From NCBI GenBank assembly GCA_934096605.1, contig CAKOMI010000010.1:1-36796 (forward strand): DNA of 36,796 nucleotides, read 5' to 3'. Origin of the DNA: an uncultured Bacilli bacterium (GTDB taxonomy: Bacteria > Bacillota_I > Bacilli_A > RF39 > UBA660). The notes below the pieces were generated by a model. That model was not told the DNA's origin. It did no database searches and saw only the letters and a list, made by a program, of their open reading frames with translations. The translations under genes were made by a program, and so were the position numbers. Of the stretch, positions 24,684 through 31,819 are shown one piece after another; position 1 is the first letter of the stretch, and each line of letters opens with the position of its first letter.

Positions 24684-25349
24684 ATGGAAAAAGGAAAATT
24701 AATAGTTATTGAAGGGGCTAGTGATGGAATTGGTAAAAGTAGTCAATGTAAACTATTGTGTGAAGAGTTTGTAAAGGATAGTATTCCGTTTACAATGGCT
24801 CATTTTCCAACATATGGGGAATACCAAGCTAAAGGAGTAGAAACTTATTTACAAGGTGATTTTGGTGAGATTAAAGATTTATCACCTTATTATGTGACAA
24901 ATCTCTATGCTTTTGACAGAATGATTACATGGCATACAAAGTTAAAAAAACATTATGATAATGGGGAGATTATCTTACTAGATAGATATACAACGTCTAG
25001 TTTGATTTATCAGTCAGCATCAATTGATGATATGGAAGAGAGAAAAGCTTTTATTGATTGGGTTATTGATTATGAATATAATAAATTAAATATTAAGAGA
25101 CCTGATATTGTCATATTTTTGACCTCTACTTATGAAAATATATTAAAACTTAGATTATCTAGACAAGCTAATGACGGTATTTTAAATGATATTCATGAAC
25201 AAAATAATGAGTTTTTAAAGAAAGTTTATGAAAATGCTTTATTTGTTGCGGATTATTTAGGGTGGGAAAAAGTTATTTGTGACAATGAAAATGGGATGAA
25301 GAGTATGTTAGAAATTCATGATGATATTATGCGTCTTGTCAGGAAGTAG
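24684..25349 (+). CDS. tmk: Thymidylate kinase (dTMP kinase)
   Basis: 221 aa; phosphorylates dTMP to dTDP with ATP. The N-terminus IVIEGASDGIGKSSQCKLL is the P-loop, but one residue longer than the usual EGxDGxGK form. The position of the first Walker A Gly is Ala. AFDRMITWHTKL and LLDRYTTSSLIYQSA are the Arg-containing substrate and DR motifs; the LID is in the LSRQANDG region. An extended -10 (TGATAAAAT, 24655-24663) precedes AAGGTAGGTGA. The odd loop could mean a divergent subfamily, but length and other motifs are normal. Confidence 0.88.
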   Translation: MEKGKLIVIEGASDGIGKSSQCKLLCEEFVKDSIPFTMAHFPTYGEYQAKGVETYLQGDFGEIKDLSPYYVTNLYAFDRMITWHTKLKKHYDNGEIILLDRYTTSSLIYQSASIDDMEERKAFIDWVIDYEYNKLNIKRPDIVIFLTSTYENILKLRLSRQANDGILNDIHEQNNEFLKKVYENALFVADYLGWEKVICDNENGMKSMLEIHDDIMRLVRK

Positions 25350-25365
25350 CCCTAAAATTTTCTCC

Positions 25366-25394
25366 TTTACAAAGAAAAAATCATTTGCTATAAT
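25366..25394 (+). promoter_or_regulatory. Promoter of the helical-repeat operon
   Basis: TTTACA (25366-25371), 17-nt spacer, TATAAT (25389-25394), followed by AAGGGGAG before the ATG at 25435. Confidence 0.75.
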
Positions 25395-25434
25395 TGTTTC
25401 AGAATAAAGGAAGATAAAAAAGGGGAGTGTTCAA

Positions 25435-26547
25435 ATGATAAACGCAGAGACATTATTAGACAAACTATATAATTTACGTGGTTCTGACAGTGAAATATTA
25501 AAAGAAATGGATAGACAGAAAAATAAAGCTGAAGAAACTAGAGACAGAACGACGGAAGAAAAGGGTAAATTACAAACTGATATAGCAGAATTTAAAAAAC
25601 AAAGAGAAGAATTAGAAGAACAAGGCGAGAAGTTTAAAGAATTATTACAAGGTATTCATAAAGAAGACTTTGAAACAGTTTTAACGCGTCTTAGAATTGA
25701 TTTTGATCCTAGTACGATTTTAGAAAAAGTAGAGAAGAATTTACCTAAAACAATTGAAACTGTTGAAAAAGATACAAAGAAAGCTGAAGATGAACTTGTT
25801 AAAGTTGAGCAAGAAATGAATGAAGCTATCACAACAATTGAAGAATTAGGAATTAGAAAAGATACAGCTTTAGCTAATCAAGCTAAGTTAAATGAATACT
25901 TTGATTTAGCCCTAGAAGGAAGAATTAATATCACTAGAGACTCAATTACTTCTTTATTAAGTGAATTTGGTTTTAATGAAGAAGAACAAAGAGAGACTGC
26001 TAAATTATTAATGTTCCCAGAAGATGCTTTATTTGCTTATGATAAAAAAATAAGTAAAAAAGATAAAAGTGGTAAATCTATTTCTGAGGTAATACATGAA
26101 GCTAAAACTATGGCTCCAGTAGAACCTATTAGTATTCCTGAAACTGAAGAAGAACAAAGTGAAGTTATAGAAGAGGCTATACCAGGTAATAAAGAAAAAT
26201 TAATTGAGTTGTTGAAAAGTCTCGGTATTGATTACTTAGACTATACATCTAATGAACTTACTGATTTAATTGAAGGCTTTGATGAAACACAAATAAAAGA
26301 GAATATTGCTTTTATGAAAGAAAATGGTTTAGATATGGATATTTTTATTAATCATGCTAGTATGATGCTTGATAAGGAATTAAAAGATAAAGTTACATTG
26401 TTATTAAGTATTGGTAAAGATAAATTAGATTTATATTTAAATCCAAGTGTTTTAATTAAATATGATTTAAATACTTTAAAGAATGTTATTGCAAGAATAA
26501 AAGAAAACCAAATGGATCCTAAAGACGTTCCATTAATGGCTTATTAG
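25435..26547 (+). CDS. Coiled-coil protein with C-terminal helical repeats, function unknown
   Basis: 370 aa, no signal or membrane segment. Residues 20-150 are a long charged coiled coil (for example KKQREELEEQGEKFKELLQ and KKAEDELVKVEQEMNEA). An acidic linker lies around 225-248. The last 120 residues are short helical repeats of the type LIELLKSLGIDYLDY, IAFMKENGLDMDIFINHASM and LLLSIGKDKLDLYLNPSVLI, reminiscent of mTERF-like helical pairs. It may be a scaffold. It is first of three co-directional genes with gaps of 14 and -4 nt. Confidence 0.75.
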   Translation: MINAETLLDKLYNLRGSDSEILKEMDRQKNKAEETRDRTTEEKGKLQTDIAEFKKQREELEEQGEKFKELLQGIHKEDFETVLTRLRIDFDPSTILEKVEKNLPKTIETVEKDTKKAEDELVKVEQEMNEAITTIEELGIRKDTALANQAKLNEYFDLALEGRINITRDSITSLLSEFGFNEEEQRETAKLLMFPEDALFAYDKKISKKDKSGKSISEVIHEAKTMAPVEPISIPETEEEQSEVIEEAIPGNKEKLIELLKSLGIDYLDYTSNELTDLIEGFDETQIKENIAFMKENGLDMDIFINHASMMLDKELKDKVTLLLSIGKDKLDLYLNPSVLIKYDLNTLKNVIARIKENQMDPKDVPLMAY

Positions 26548-26561
26548 TAAGGAGGTTCATA

Positions 26562-26900
26562 ATGAAAAACGAATTAGTTTCAATGTATGAAACCCAAAAT
26601 AAAGAAAATCCTTTAACTGAAACACAAAAGTTATTTGCGTATATTGATGGATACATGCCTGAGAAATATAATGTTACTGTACCAATAAGTCTTTATGGGG
26701 TTACTTTAAATATTCAAAATTACTTAGCGTACTCTCGCTTTCAACAATTTAATGAAGAATGTATAAACCGTTATAAAGAGGTATGTGGAGAAGATAAATT
26801 TAAAGAGATGTTTGTTGTAGATCCTATAAAACTATATAAAGAAATTGTGAGTAGTTCTAGAACACAAGCTTTGAGTGATGGATTGGGGGTAACTAGATGA
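26562..26900 (+). CDS. Small hypothetical protein
   Basis: 112 aa, AAGGAGG upstream. Soluble, mixed helix and strand; the middle reads YNVTVPISLYGVTLNIQNYL and the end is helical (DPIKLYKEIVSSSRTQALS). No motif I recognise. Its ATGA overlaps the next gene by 4 nt, which indicates translational coupling. Confidence 0.7.
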   Translation: MKNELVSMYETQNKENPLTETQKLFAYIDGYMPEKYNVTVPISLYGVTLNIQNYLAYSRFQQFNEECINRYKEVCGEDKFKEMFVVDPIKLYKEIVSSSRTQALSDGLGVTR

Positions 26901-27184
26901 GATTTTTAAGTGATTTAGGTTTTGATAAAGATGAAATAAAAAACTTTAAAGATAATACAGCCGATGTTATGCTTGAAACACTAGAAAACAATAAAAAACT
27001 AGTTAAGACTAATATTCAGTATTTAATGGATTTAGGTGTTAAAAATATTCATGATATTTTCTTTCATTATTATGAACTATTTTTAATGGATTATAGTAAT
27101 TTTACAAGTATTTTTAATAAATATGATCGAGAAGATTTGATTGAAAAGCTTGCTAAAAACATTGCTATTATTGAATATCTATAA
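26897..27184 (+). CDS. Small helical-repeat protein
   Basis: 95 aa. Entirely helical, with units such as LVKTNIQYLMDLGVKNIHDI that resemble the C-terminal repeats of the protein at 25435 (compare NVIARIKENQMDP and IAFMKENGLDMDI). It may be a split-off or partner module of that protein. It starts inside the previous stop (ATGA). Confidence 0.65.
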   Translation: MRFLSDLGFDKDEIKNFKDNTADVMLETLENNKKLVKTNIQYLMDLGVKNIHDIFFHYYELFLMDYSNFTSIFNKYDREDLIEKLAKNIAIIEYL

Positions 27185-27199
27185 CTTTACAAAATATCA

Positions 27200-27340
27200 T
27201 ATAATGTGATAATATTAAATTGTAATTATTTCTATGTAAGTGCACTTAAGAAGAAATGTTTACAATTTTTTTATTTATTCTTTTTGGTCAAAGCAAAAAG
27301 ATTACTAGAAATTAGTCTTTCGGTAGAGAAGGACTTTTTT
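27200..27340 (+). ncRNA. Possible small RNA or leader ending in a terminator (27314-27340)
   Basis: The 273-nt gap before cysS holds TATAAT (27200-27205), a 12-bp palindrome TAAGTGCACTTA near 27237, and a terminator: AGTCTTTC pairs with GAGAAGGACT, then six T. I looked for a T-box (GGGTGGNACCGCG) and found none. The hairpin may simply end the upstream operon; an sRNA is only a possibility. Confidence 0.3.
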
Positions 27341-27457
27341 CATACTATGTGAAATTTTTTTGTGCTAATAAAGTAAAACTTAATATATTATAATAGGTTA
27401 ATTTTTTTGCTAAAAGATATCATTCGTGATAAAATTGTATAGAAAGAGGGAATGTAT

Positions 27458-28846
27458 ATGCAAATATATAATACTTTAACAAGAAAAAAAGAAGAGTTTG
27501 TGCCACATACACCAGGCGAGGTAAAAATGTATACTTGTGGACCTACTGTATATAACTATGCCCATATTGGTAATTTGAGAACATATATTTTTGAAGATAT
27601 ACTTGAAAAAACGCTTAGATATTTAGGTTATGATGTAACTAGAGTTATGAATATTACCGATGTAGGTCATTTGACAAGTGATTCTGATTCTGGTGAAGAT
27701 AAGATGGTTAAAGAATCAAAGAAAGAACAAAAGTCAGTTTTAGATATTGCTCACTTTTATACAGAAGCATTTAAAAGAGATACGGAAAAACTTAATATTA
27801 AATGGCCAGATATAGTCTCACCTGCTACTGAAAATATCCCTATGTACTTTAAAATAATTAGTAAATTATTAGATACTGGTTATGCTTATATATCAGGGGG
27901 GAATGTTTATTTTGATACGTCAAAAGTTACTGACTATTACAGGCTTACGAATGACAAATATGAAAGTATGGTTGTCGGAGTAAGAGAAGGTGTCTTAGAA
28001 GATAAAAATAAAAGAAATCAAGCTGACTTTGTTTTGTGGTTTACGAAATCTAAATTTGATAGTCAAGAACTTAAATGGGAAAGCCCTTGGGGTGTTGGAT
28101 ATCCTGGTTGGCATATTGAATGTTCTGGTATTTCTATTGCTAATTTAGGCGAATATTTGGATATCCATTGTGGTGGGGTAGATAACATATTCCCACATCA
28201 CACGAATGAAATTGCACAAAGTGAAGCCTATTTAGGACATCCTTGGTGTAAATACTGGGTACATGGGGAACACTTAAATGATGAAACCGGTAAAATGAGT
28301 AAAAGTAAAGGCGATTTTTTAACTGTTTCTCTCTTAGAAAGTAAGGGCTATAACTCAATTGTTTATCGTTTTATGTGTTTAAATAGTCATTATCGTAATC
28401 AATTAGTTTTTAGTTATGCTAATTTAGATAATATGAAATCTAGTTATGAAAAATTAAAAAATAAAGTTTCTCTTTTGAATAGAGAAGGCGAATTTGATCA
28501 AGATAGATTTGATTATTATAATGATAAGTTTAAAAGTTTTATTAGTGATGATTTAAATACGGCTAATGCTATATCATTAATTTATGAATTATTAAAAAGT
28601 GATGAAAGTGATGCATTAAAATATAATCTTATTAGTTCTTTTGATAAAGTGTTATCGCTTAATTTATGTACATCTGAAAATATATCTTTAGAGTTAAGAG
28701 ATTATATTGAAGAAAAGATTAATGAAAGAAATGAAGCCAAAAAGGCTAAAAATTATGCTTTAGCTGATGAGATTCGTGAAACTCTTTTAAGTAAAGGGGT
28801 AATCCTTAAAGATACTAGAGAAGGGACTACTTATACATTTAAATAG
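27458..28846 (+). CDS. cysS: Cysteinyl-tRNA synthetase
   Basis: 462 aa from the ATG at 27458 (AGAGGG 7 nt upstream); an ATG at 27452 is too close to the site. Charges tRNA-Cys in the cytoplasm. MYTCGPTVYNYAHIGNLRT holds the first Zn-ligand Cys and the HIGH motif. GWHIECSGIS and the following GGVDNIFPHHTNE hold the other Zn ligands. KMSKSKGDFLTV is the KMSKS loop. The C-terminal anticodon-binding helices are complete and the length is normal. Confidence 0.97.
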   Translation: MQIYNTLTRKKEEFVPHTPGEVKMYTCGPTVYNYAHIGNLRTYIFEDILEKTLRYLGYDVTRVMNITDVGHLTSDSDSGEDKMVKESKKEQKSVLDIAHFYTEAFKRDTEKLNIKWPDIVSPATENIPMYFKIISKLLDTGYAYISGGNVYFDTSKVTDYYRLTNDKYESMVVGVREGVLEDKNKRNQADFVLWFTKSKFDSQELKWESPWGVGYPGWHIECSGISIANLGEYLDIHCGGVDNIFPHHTNEIAQSEAYLGHPWCKYWVHGEHLNDETGKMSKSKGDFLTVSLLESKGYNSIVYRFMCLNSHYRNQLVFSYANLDNMKSSYEKLKNKVSLLNREGEFDQDRFDYYNDKFKSFISDDLNTANAISLIYELLKSDESDALKYNLISSFDKVLSLNLCTSENISLELRDYIEEKINERNEAKKAKNYALADEIRETLLSKGVILKDTREGTTYTFK

Positions 28847-28860
28847 TAGAGGTGAGTGTT

Positions 28861-29673
28861 TTGAATAGAATAATGTTTAGTGTTGGTAATTTAGAAATTA
28901 AATGGTATTCGTTTTTTCTTTTAATTGCGGCTATTGTAGGGATTGGTTGGATTTTAAGAGAAAGTAAGAAATATAATTATCCTAAAGATTTTATTTTTAA
29001 TATGTGCTTTTGGGCAATTATAATGGGATTTATTGGGGCACGAGCTTATTATGTTATTTTTAATTATAATATTTATGCATCTGACCCAGTTAGTATCTTT
29101 AGAATATGGGAAGGTGGTCTTGCTATTCATGGGGGGTTAATTGCAGGACTACTTACAATGTATTTTTATACTAAGAAATATAATGCTAGATTTTTAAAAA
29201 TTGTTGATATGGCTGTACCAGGGATTATTTTAGCCCAAGCAATTGGAAGATGGGGTAATTTCTTTAATCAAGAAGCTCATGGTGGTATTGTTTTACGTAG
29301 TACTTTGGAGGGGTTACATATTCCTACTTTTATTATAAATGGAATGTATATTAATGGTGTTTATTATCACCCAACATTCTTTTATGAATCACTTTGGTGT
29401 TTACTTGGATTTATAGTATTATTTTTGGTTCGTTATTATAAATATTTAAAAGTTGGTGGACTTACATGTGTATACCTTATTTGGTATAGTATAGGACGTT
29501 TTATTATTGAATCTTACCGAACAGATTCGTTAATGTTAGGGGGATTTAAAGTAGCCCAGATAGTATCGGTCATAATGTTTATTGTAGGAATACTTGGGTT
29601 AATGATTCAGTCCCGTAAAGGGAAATTTGAAGATTTATATTCTTCTTGTAATAGTGGAGAAATTAGGTTTTAG
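28861..29673 (+). CDS. lgt: Prolipoprotein diacylglyceryl transferase
   Basis: 270 aa from a TTG at 28861 placed 5 nt after AGGTGA; the in-frame GTG at 28852 lies within that ribosome site. Integral membrane enzyme that transfers diacylglycerol from phosphatidylglycerol to the lipobox Cys of prolipoproteins. Seven hydrophobic segments. Signatures seen are RIWEGGLAIHGGLIAG, the Lgt motif IGRWGNFFNQEAHG, FYESLWCLLGF and ESYRTDSLMLG. Starts 14 nt after cysS. Confidence 0.95.
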   Translation: MNRIMFSVGNLEIKWYSFFLLIAAIVGIGWILRESKKYNYPKDFIFNMCFWAIIMGFIGARAYYVIFNYNIYASDPVSIFRIWEGGLAIHGGLIAGLLTMYFYTKKYNARFLKIVDMAVPGIILAQAIGRWGNFFNQEAHGGIVLRSTLEGLHIPTFIINGMYINGVYYHPTFFYESLWCLLGFIVLFLVRYYKYLKVGGLTCVYLIWYSIGRFIIESYRTDSLMLGGFKVAQIVSVIMFIVGILGLMIQSRKGKFEDLYSSCNSGEIRF

Positions 29674-29675
29674 AA

Positions 29676-30149
29676 ATGAAAAAGAAAGTAGTAAAAATAA
29701 CTCTAATTGTTCTTTTACTTAGTATATTTATATATGATACATATCAAGTACAGTTTGTAAAAAAGCATAAAAAAGATGATAATACGCTTAGTGTAGAATA
29801 TGAAAATGCTGGTAATTTACTTTTAAGAGATATACATGAAGGTAATACAACTTCTTTAAAAATTACGGTTAAAAATAATAGCGATAGTGCTAAATCTTTT
29901 TTATTTAGTTTTGATGAGGTAGTAAATAATACTCTTAGTACTAGTGAAGTATACTACTTTATAACAAGAGATGATGGCAATGTTTTACTTTTTAGTGGGG
30001 AATATCCTAAAAGTAATGTAGTACTCGATGTGGGTGATAATATTGAAGGACATGAAACAGTTAATTATGTTGTTAGTGTTAGTGCTTTAAAATTAGATGA
30101 AAAAGATATTAATAAAAATATTCAATCAAGAATTAAACTTATAGTATAG
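29676..30149 (+). CDS. Small membrane-anchored extracytoplasmic protein, unknown
   Basis: 157 aa; ATG 2 nt after the lgt stop. An N-terminal hydrophobic segment (6-21) and a basic stretch are followed by a single beta-sandwich-like domain (SLKITVKNNSDSAKSFLFSF; ETVNYVVSVSAL). This recalls the TasA/camelysin-like beta domains elsewhere in the window. No lipobox Cys despite lying next to lgt. Function unknown. Confidence 0.65.
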   Translation: MKKKVVKITLIVLLLSIFIYDTYQVQFVKKHKKDDNTLSVEYENAGNLLLRDIHEGNTTSLKITVKNNSDSAKSFLFSFDEVVNNTLSTSEVYYFITRDDGNVLLFSGEYPKSNVVLDVGDNIEGHETVNYVVSVSALKLDEKDINKNIQSRIKLIV

Positions 30150-30177
30150 TGACAGTTTGTTATTGTACTATTTTTTA
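30130..30177 (+). terminator. Probable terminator after the lgt operon
   Basis: ATAGTA near 30141 pairs with TACTAT near 30166, extended by A-U and G-U pairs, then TTTTTT. The stem is weak. Confidence 0.4.
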
Positions 30178-30191
30178 TTTTAGGGTATAAT
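30163..30191 (+). promoter_or_regulatory. Promoter of the second variable-protein gene
   Basis: TTGTAC (30163-30168), 17-nt spacer, TATAAT (30186-30191), then AAGGGTGA ahead of the ATG at 30219. Confidence 0.65.
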
Positions 30192-30218
30192 TTTTTATAT
30201 AAGATAAGGGTGATGTTA

Positions 30219-31697
30219 ATGAATACTAAATCTTTTTATATAGTTTTTGCTAGTGCGTTGTTAATTTTATGTTCAATTTGTTTTAATGGGTCTTATGCTT
30301 ATTTTTTGGCGACAGTTGATACGTCTGGCAATGTAGCATCTAGTTTAACAACGGATGAATTAAATGATATAGTTTTAACAGGAACAGAAATTAAATCAAG
30401 TAGTAATTTAATACCTGGAGAAAGTGTTAGTACGACATTTACAGTCGAAAATTCAAATAAAGTTGATGTGTGTTTTGATTTATTATGGAATAATGTAAAT
30501 AATACTTTTTTAAGTAAAAATGATTTAGTTGTTACTCTTACTAAGAATGGTACTGAAATAAGTTTAAGTAATAGTATTTTTCCAAGTACTAATGATGGAG
30601 TATTAACTTCTTTATCTATAAAGGCTAATACAACTGATACATATAAATTAACTGTTACATATAAAGAAACTGATAAAGATCAATCTGCTGATATGAAGAA
30701 AACTTTTAGTGGTGTTATTGTAGGTTCTTTAAAAGAATGTACTTTAGCTGGTTATGTTTCAGAACTTGCAAGTACTGATACAACAAATTTAGCTATAGAT
30801 GACTATGGAAATGTAAGATATATAGGGGCAGACCCTAATAACTACGTTAGTGTGGATGGAGAAGTTTGGCGAATCATCGGTACAATGAGGGGTATTGATG
30901 ATGGCACAGGAAACAAGAGTGATAGAGTAAAATTAATAAGAGCCTCATCAATAGGTTATTATTCATGGGATGCAAGTGAAAGTTCTGTAAATGATGGAAC
31001 GGGAGTAAATGAATGGAGCCAAGCTGACTTAATGAAACTACTAAATCCAGGATATGAAAGTGAATCAGTAGGTGGGTCATTATATTGGAATAGTGGGTCA
31101 GGAACATGTTATAATGGACAAAATAATAGGACAAAAGCCTGCAATTTCACAAGTATAGGCATAAAAGATAAATTAAAAGCATTAATAAGCGATGCAGTAT
31201 GGAACACAGGAGCAAATGATGGTAAAACGTATACATATTATAATATAATAACCTCAAAATTTTATGAATTAGAAAGAAGCAATAATATAGGTAAAATATG
31301 TACAAGTGGTGATTGGTGTAATGATACAGTAGAAAGAACAACGACATGGACCGGAAAAGTAGGCTTAATGTATGCAAGTGATTATGGATATGCAACAAGT
31401 GGAGGCAGTACGACGGACAGAACAACATGTTTAAATACAAATTTAAGCCATTGGGGTAAGGGAAATGATTGCTATAAGAATGACTGGTTATTTTACAATA
31501 GTTGGCAATGGACCTTATCGCTGTATGCGGATTCTTACCGTGCGTACGGTACGTTCATTGTGTACGAAAACAGTCCCGTCGGCTACGACTATGCGTACAT
31601 CAATGCTGCGGCTCGTCCCGTCGTTTATCTGTCATCCTCTGTAGGAATAGAAAGTGGAGATGGCAGTAGTGGGAATCCGTTTACGCTTAAATCTTAA
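30219..31697 (+). CDS. Secreted C-type-lectin-like variable protein, putative DGR target (copy 2)
   Basis: 492 aa from the ATG at 30219 (AAGGGTGA 5 nt upstream). SipW-type signal (hydrophobic 6-24, then FNGSYAYF). TasA-like beta domain to about residue 175 (LIPGESVSTTFTVENSNKVD), then the same lectin-like module as in copy 1: VDGEVWRIIGTM, VNEWSQADLMKLLNPGYE, and ERTTTWTGKVGLMYASDYGY. Residues 431-471 (VR2) lie in a GC-rich stretch and differ heavily from VR1, while flanks are nearly the same. It lacks some N-terminal sequence present in copy 1. The product is probably displayed on the surface or fibres and binds variable ligands. Confidence 0.75.
   Translation: MNTKSFYIVFASALLILCSICFNGSYAYFLATVDTSGNVASSLTTDELNDIVLTGTEIKSSSNLIPGESVSTTFTVENSNKVDVCFDLLWNNVNNTFLSKNDLVVTLTKNGTEISLSNSIFPSTNDGVLTSLSIKANTTDTYKLTVTYKETDKDQSADMKKTFSGVIVGSLKECTLAGYVSELASTDTTNLAIDDYGNVRYIGADPNNYVSVDGEVWRIIGTMRGIDDGTGNKSDRVKLIRASSIGYYSWDASESSVNDGTGVNEWSQADLMKLLNPGYESESVGGSLYWNSGSGTCYNGQNNRTKACNFTSIGIKDKLKALISDAVWNTGANDGKTYTYYNIITSKFYELERSNNIGKICTSGDWCNDTVERTTTWTGKVGLMYASDYGYATSGGSTTDRTTCLNTNLSHWGKGNDCYKNDWLFYNSWQWTLSLYADSYRAYGTFIVYENSPVGYDYAYINAAARPVVYLSSSVGIESGDGSSGNPFTLKS
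31509..31631 (+). repeat. Putative DGR variable region VR2
   Basis: 123 nt, 64 G+C (52%); the partner of VR1 (8183-8305) without gaps. Rich in TAC, GAC, AAC and TAT codons where VR1 has CTC, ACC, TCC and AGT, as expected if both derive from AAC/AAT template codons. Constant islands include GCG, TTC, GTG, GTCGGC and the last 18 nt. Confidence 0.7.
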
Positions 31698-31699
31698 TT

Positions 31700-31729
31700 A
31701 GGACCTGTTAGTGGGTTCTTTTTTTTTGC
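31700..31729 (+). terminator. Rho-independent terminator after the VR2 gene
   Basis: AGGACC pairs with GGTTCT (one G-U), followed by a long T run. It shares the TTCTTTTTTTTTGCTTG tract with the terminator after VR1. Confidence 0.7.
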
Positions 31730-31819
31730 TTGTAATACGAACAAATATATGATATATTATTTTTGCAAATATTTTTCTTTATTTGTGGTAGAATAATAAA
31801 CGTTTGGAGAGTGAATGTA

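Noticed and set aside
27185..27457. T-box riboswitch for cysS
   Set aside because: The conserved antiterminator bulge sequence is absent.
31147..31440. 97-aa minus-strand frame opposite the VR2 gene (similar ones at 7815-8048 and 30874-31134)
   Set aside because: His/Leu/Tyr-rich antisense shadows of the lectin-like modules, present in both copies only because the sense genes are homologous.
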